NCBI RefSeq assembly: GCF_014650815.1
Contig: NZ_BMVR01000001.1
Coordinates: 806,001 to 870,000 of the forward strand
Length of the DNA: 64,000 nt
Reading direction: 5' to 3'
DNA from: Streptomyces flavofungini
Lineage (GTDB): Bacteria > Actinomycetota > Actinomycetes > Streptomycetales > Streptomycetaceae
In this document: piece by piece, positions 61,101-64,000 of the stretch
Layout of the letters: the number at the start of each line of letters is the position of its first letter
Numbering within the stretch: the stretch's first letter is position 1
Position numbers and translations under genes: made by a program
Notes under the pieces: generated by a model
Database searches by the model: none
Seen by the model: only the letters and a program-made list of their open reading frames with translations
What the model was told of the DNA's origin: nothing

Positions 61101-61653
61101 GGGCCTGGCCCCCGGCAAACGGATCGTCCTGTACGCCCCGACCTACCGCGACCACCTCGGCTTCGGCCCCGGCCGCTTCCGCTACGACCCCGCCCTCGAC
61201 CTGCGTGCCGCCGAGGACGTCCTCGGCGACGACCACGTCCTGCTCGTCCGCAAGCACCCGCTGACCTCCGGCCGACTCCCCGGCGCCCGCGCCCCCTTCG
61301 TCCGCGACGTCACCGGCCACCCCCGCACCGCCGAACTCCTCCTGGTCGCCGACGTGTTGATCACCGACTACTCGTCCCTGATGTTCGACTTCGCGCACAC
61401 CGGCCGCCCGATGCTCTTCCACGCCTACGACCTGGAGCACTACCGCGACACCGTGCGCGGCTTCTACCTCGACTTCGAGACCCGCGCGCCGGGCCCGCTG
61501 CTCGCCTCCACCGGCGAGGTCGTCGACGCCCTGCGCGACCTCGACACCGTCTCCGCCCGCCACCGCAAGGCGTACGCGGCGTTCCGCGAGGCGTACTGCG
61601 ACCTCGACGACGGCCGGGCGGCGGAGCGGGTCGCGGACAGGCTGATGCGATGA
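58120..61653 (+). CDS. Large GT2/glycerophosphotransferase fusion with central beta domains
   Basis: A 1177-aa protein from GTG 58120. Residues 1-240 form a GT2 domain (LSVVVPIYNVEEFLEECLES; TFVDSDDIVPHDAYARMIA). Residues about 330-800 are beta-rich accessory segments (ARLGEATWDEEGRLRIRGHA). Residues about 815-1177 form the TagB/TagF phosphotransferase (QTWHGTPLKRLG; GSPRNDVLF; YAPTYRDHLGFG; LITDYSSLMFDFAHT). It shares both ends with the 700-aa protein across the divergent promoter, so the two may be paralogues with distinct acceptors. The stop overlaps the next ATG by 4 bp (61650-61653). Confidence 0.9.
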   Translation: MQPRLSVVVPIYNVEEFLEECLESIARQTLDGGAGGDAGGSGPGGLEVVLVDDGSTDASPRIARAFAVRDPRFVYVRQPNAGLSAARNTGVRHANPNAEYLTFVDSDDIVPHDAYARMIASLDASGSDFASGNVWRLTERGRSQAWQYQWLTAPRTRTHISRDLALLADRVAWNKVFRRTFWDRHGFLFPEGRLYEDTPVMIPAHFLASSVDVLSDHVYYWRVREGSITRRRTDVKGVRDRIAACAHVSGFLAEHAPELKATYDVSCLRDDFVYFLEGLPMGGPEYRSAFLADTAEFLRTADPAILRRLPVDLRVKWHLVRERRTGELIELLDRERRGGKGAFAVRGSLRRYADYPGVDRLPRDLTRLDQSELPAVARLGEATWDEEGRLRIRGHAYVRNLEAARPAQSVKAGLLKSAHSRGRFKRVPTRSVPAPEATERSGQRLHCYDLSGFEMTVDPEQLKTGGRWRPGNWLLGVVVAGHGTVRRAAVRAPDGARTQSLVRDLGDGLRLVLGFSKGRLVLRVQEYAARVDGHRADGGDVVLSGRLTGARTGTGTGAQRSGPRPGPARPRSLRLTHPATGTAFSYPVALVDDRFEARVRLADLEDVPPAPHHAPAQVEPPHGDRWGAVLELADGTTVSPAAALDLPPGRYATRAGRELCATADDRGALVVELTRRPVADRVAWADDGGLTVEGTAAEASWPSAELVLRHSGRDDEVTVPVELSGGRFRARVAPGGGVLREGRWYAFLREVGHGGAGVPVRVLTSVGAGMPDHRVVQGREFSADRRFGDRLLIDAGSVLAPTERGAYRRHRLRTEHYPRERAKRLRDAVLYFDGDSPRAVHEELVRRGADVEHLWVTHDQQTRVPAGARGVAEHSTEWYGALARCRRIVTAGHLPDFFERREGQTVVQTWHGTPLKRLGTDLTDTLYADHGHLDRLPRLAAQWNVLVSPSGFATPHLGRALTYDGEVLEAGSPRNDVLFADDRHKVTERVRRELGLAPGKRIVLYAPTYRDHLGFGPGRFRYDPALDLRAAEDVLGDDHVLLVRKHPLTSGRLPGARAPFVRDVTGHPRTAELLLVADVLITDYSSLMFDFAHTGRPMLFHAYDLEHYRDTVRGFYLDFETRAPGPLLASTGEVVDALRDLDTVSARHRKAYAAFREAYCDLDDGRAAERVADRLMR

Positions 61654-63365
61654 GGGCGGCGGGCGCCGCGGGTACGACGACGGCCGCTTCGAGCGCCTCG
61701 GGCACGACGGCGGCGCCCGGCCCGGGGGCCGCCGAAGCCGCCGGGGCCGCCTCGGCCACGACGTGGCGGCGGCACCGCGCCCGGCTCGGCGCGACCGCCA
61801 CCGGGTTCGGCATCCGCTGGCACCCGAGCCCGTACCTCGTCCTCGGCGGGCTCTTCTGGCTGGTGATGTCGCTCGCGTACTGGCGGGTGCCGATCTGCTG
61901 CGACTTCGGCCAGCACGCGGCGGTCGTCGAACGCCTCAAGGACGACCTGCTGCACCCCCGGCACCCGATGGCCGACCTGCCGGGCGACGGCAGCGCGTAC
62001 TACTCGCCGTACGCCGTCGCGCAGGCCCTGCTCGCCAAGGCGACGGGCCTCGCGGGCTGGCAGGTCGTCAAACTGTCGGGCCCGCTGAACCTGCTCGCCC
62101 TGCTCACCGGCATCGGCCGCTTCGTCCGCGTCCTCACGCCGCGCCCGTGGGCACCCGTCCTCGCCCTGTTCGCGATGGTCCTGCTGTGGGGCACGCGGAT
62201 GGCCTGGTGGAGCGGCTACCTGGGCCTGATGTCGATGACGGGCAACCTCGGCTACCCGTCGACGTTCGGCATCGCGCTGATGTTCTGGGCGTGGGCGTGG
62301 GCGGGATCGCTGGCGGGGGCGCCGGGGGGCTGGTGGCCGTACGCGGGCCTGGGCGCCCTGTGCGGTCTGATCCTCCTGATCCACCCGATCACCTCGGTGG
62401 CGGCGGTGATCGGCGTGGCGGCGTTCGCGCTGCCGCGCTCGCGGTCACCGCTGCGGTGGGCGGTCACCGGGCTCACGGCCCTGGCGGTGGCCACCACCTG
62501 GCCGTACTTCAACCCGCTCACCCTGGTCGGAGACCAGTCCGTCGACTGGATCCACCGACAGCTCTACACCGACATGCCCCAGCGCTTCTGGCTGGCCGCC
62601 CTGGGCCTCCCGGCCCTGTTCCTGCGCTGGCGGCGCGACCGCAAGGACCCCCTGGTCCTGATGTTCGCCCTGGACTGCGCGGTGGTCGGCTACGGCTGGC
62701 TCAGCGGCCACTACACCTACGGCCGCATCCTCGGCCTCACCCTCGTCCCCCTCCAGTTCGCCCTGGCCGTCGAGTTGACGGCCCCCCGCACCTGGGGCAA
62801 CCGCCGCGCCGCCCTCGCCGGGGCCACCGCGCTCGGCGCGTGCGTCGGCTTCGTCCAGATCCAGGCGGGCGCCGTCGTGCCCCGCACCCTCGATCCGATC
62901 GGCTTCGACCAGCCCCCGCGCTGGCCGAGCTACGCGTGGGCGGCAACCCACATGAACCGCGGCGACGTCGTCCTCACCGACGGCTACCGCCCCATGCGCT
63001 CGATGCCCGCGTTCGGCGTCAACCTGGTCGCGCCCGCCTGGCCGGACGCGTCCCTGGCGGAGTCCGTACGCAACGAGCGGCTGAGCGAGGTGCGCGCGTA
63101 CCTCGACCCGGCCACCTCGGCCACGGACCGCGCCGCCGTCGTCCGGCGTTACCACGTGCGCTGGCTCCTGGTCGCCCCGCAGCAGCCGCTGCCGCCGGAG
63201 GCGGTGGTGGTGTCGTGGAGCGCGCAGACCGGCGAGATCCTCGCGCGCGTGAGCGGCGGCAAACCTGTCGGCAGGCCCGCCGCCACGCCCTCCGTCACAC
63301 CCGCCGCCACCGCCACCGGCACCCCGCCCGGCACCCGTCCGGCACTCCGTGACGAAGCCCCCTAA
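61650..63365 (+). CDS. Polytopic membrane protein, GT-C-like
   Basis: A 571-aa protein from ATG 61650, overlapping the upstream stop. After an Ala/Thr-rich start it has about ten membrane helices (YLVLGGLFWLVMSLAYWRVP; GGWWPYAGLGALCGLILLIH; ALAGATALGACVGFVQIQAG) and an external C-terminal domain (RGDVVLTDGYRPMRSMPAFG). A CDFGQH motif after helix 1 resembles the acidic first loop of GT-C glycosyltransferases that use lipid-linked sugars. No specific family is recognised. It probably moves or modifies the polymer made by the fusion enzyme upstream. Confidence 0.75.
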   Translation: MRAAGAAGTTTAASSASGTTAAPGPGAAEAAGAASATTWRRHRARLGATATGFGIRWHPSPYLVLGGLFWLVMSLAYWRVPICCDFGQHAAVVERLKDDLLHPRHPMADLPGDGSAYYSPYAVAQALLAKATGLAGWQVVKLSGPLNLLALLTGIGRFVRVLTPRPWAPVLALFAMVLLWGTRMAWWSGYLGLMSMTGNLGYPSTFGIALMFWAWAWAGSLAGAPGGWWPYAGLGALCGLILLIHPITSVAAVIGVAAFALPRSRSPLRWAVTGLTALAVATTWPYFNPLTLVGDQSVDWIHRQLYTDMPQRFWLAALGLPALFLRWRRDRKDPLVLMFALDCAVVGYGWLSGHYTYGRILGLTLVPLQFALAVELTAPRTWGNRRAALAGATALGACVGFVQIQAGAVVPRTLDPIGFDQPPRWPSYAWAATHMNRGDVVLTDGYRPMRSMPAFGVNLVAPAWPDASLAESVRNERLSEVRAYLDPATSATDRAAVVRRYHVRWLLVAPQQPLPPEAVVVSWSAQTGEILARVSGGKPVGRPAATPSVTPAATATGTPPGTRPALRDEAP

Positions 63366-63387
63366 TCGGATAATTTTCACTAAGCCC

Positions 63388-63400
63388 TAAAATTCCCCCT
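63388..63400 (+). promoter_or_regulatory. Possible -10 for a leaderless GT2 transcript
   Basis: TAAAAT (63388-63393), in an AT-rich island, lies 7 nt before GTG 63401, and no ribosome site precedes the GTG. Transcription could therefore start at the start codon. No good -35 is visible. Confidence 0.4.
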
Positions 63401-64000
63401 GTGGACCCCATCTCACCTCAAGAGCCCCAGATCACCGTCGTCGTGATCGGCTACGACGACGCCCCGCACATCGCCGACGCGGTGCGCTCCGCGCTCGCGC
63501 AGGGCCCCGTGGTGGGCGAGGTGATCGCGGTCGACGACTGCTCGACGGACGACACCCCGGCCGTCCTCGCGGAACTGGCCGCCGCCGACGGGCGGGTGCG
63601 GGTCGTCCGGCGCACCGTGAACAGCGGCGGCTGCGGCGCCCCGCGCAACGACGGCGCGGCCGCGGCGACGCTGCCGTACCTGATGTTCCTGGACAGCGAC
63701 GACGTGCTCGCGCCGGGCGGCGCGCGGGCGCTCCTGGACGCGGCGCTGCGGCACCGCGCGGAGGTCGCGTCGGGCCTGTGCGTGCGGCGCGAGCTGCCGT
63801 CGGGGCGCGAGACGCCCTGGCAGCCCGAGCTGTACCGCAAGGCCGCGCTGGTGGCACGCCCGGAGCTGCGCCCGCGCCTCGTGCACGACACGCTGTGCGT
63901 CAACAAGCTCTACCGCACGGACTTCCTGCGCGAGCACGGCATCCGCTTCCCCGAAGGCCGCTTCATCTACGAGGACTTCGTCTTCGGCGCCCGGGTCCTG
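63401..64000 (+). CDS. Family 2 glycosyltransferase, cut by the right edge
   Basis: The first 200 codons from GTG 63401 (VDPISPQEPQITVVVIGYDD) are present. GT2 motifs are VVVIGYDDAPHIADAVRSAL, AVDDCSTDDTPAVLA, then FLDSDDVLAPGGARALLDAA and, near the edge, FIYEDFVFGARVL. Its N-terminus resembles the GT2 halves of the two fusion proteins upstream, so it may be a third GT2/TagF fusion. The rest lies outside the window. Confidence 0.85.
   Translation, partial: MDPISPQEPQITVVVIGYDDAPHIADAVRSALAQGPVVGEVIAVDDCSTDDTPAVLAELAAADGRVRVVRRTVNSGGCGAPRNDGAAAATLPYLMFLDSDDVLAPGGARALLDAALRHRAEVASGLCVRRELPSGRETPWQPELYRKAALVARPELRPRLVHDTLCVNKLYRTDFLREHGIRFPEGRFIYEDFVFGARVL

Noticed and set aside
1..64000. Insertion sequences, phage integrases and tRNA-linked attachment sites
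   Set aside because: No transposase or integrase frame, no terminal inverted repeats with target duplications, and no tRNA gene were seen; tmRNA is the only tRNA-like gene and no integrase lies beside it.

Overview
The window is about 64 kb of very GC-rich DNA with dense genes, GTG/TTG starts, ATGA overlaps and strong GC-clamped hairpin terminators. Content and gene order match the conserved chromosomal core of Streptomyces. From memory of the family, murA - hup - malic enzyme - helicase - anti-sigma/SigU, matAB, smpB - ftsXE, and prfB - pkaB - pkaA lie in this order around SCO2943-SCO2983 of S. coelicolor. Species cannot be assigned from sequence alone.

Layout. 1-3.4 kb: start of a hexosaminidase cut by the left edge, a DUF3039 protein, an MFS exporter divergent from a LysR regulator, and YqgE. 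3.7-7.2 kb: murA, HU and NAD-malic enzyme. 7.6-11.6 kb: an ECF sigma factor, its zinc anti-sigma factor and a HelD/HelR-type RNA polymerase-clearing ATPase, all on the minus strand; the ATPase's ribosome site lies inside a long leader hairpin. 11.8-17 kb: a CGNR protein, an anthrone-oxygenase-like protein, and narK followed by nnaR with a GlnR-like box between them. 17.4-23.5 kb: an accessory stretch with an EspG-like protein, a 477-aa effector-like protein, a partner protein, a DUF1707 protein, a 5'-truncated paralogue of the partner, and a lipoprotein/secreted-protein pair behind a palindromic operator. 23.7-27 kb: matAB (surface aminoglycan, pellet formation). 27.2-31.2 kb: a second LysR/MFS pair and a PBP4-type DD-peptidase. 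31.4-35.4 kb: tmRNA, smpB, an S41 protease and ftsX-ftsE. 35.7-45.9 kb: a zinc-ribbon peptide, a sortase-E substrate, prfB, two Ser/Thr kinases and an FHA/FtsK protein with a collagen-like insert. 46.6-50.3 kb: a sugar ABC importer lacking its ATPase. 50.6-64 kb: a wall/capsule glycopolymer locus containing a GT4-Stealth fusion, two GT2-glycerophosphotransferase fusions, a polytopic membrane protein and a GT2 cut by the right edge.

Functionally the window joins envelope construction (murA, DD-peptidase, ftsEX, matAB, teichoic-type polymer genes), signalling (two kinases, FHA protein, ECF sigma pair), ribosome rescue and termination (ssrA, smpB, prfB) and nitrate use (narK, nnaR). Noncoding tandem repeats cluster in the right half (41.5, 45.9, 50.3 and 51.5 kb).

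The best candidates for something undescribed are the hairpin hiding the helicase ribosome site, the 17.4-21.7 kb effector-like set with its decayed duplicate, the operator at 23.5 kb, and the unusual fusions and inserts in the FHA/FtsK protein and the sugar permease. None can be called novel without database searches.
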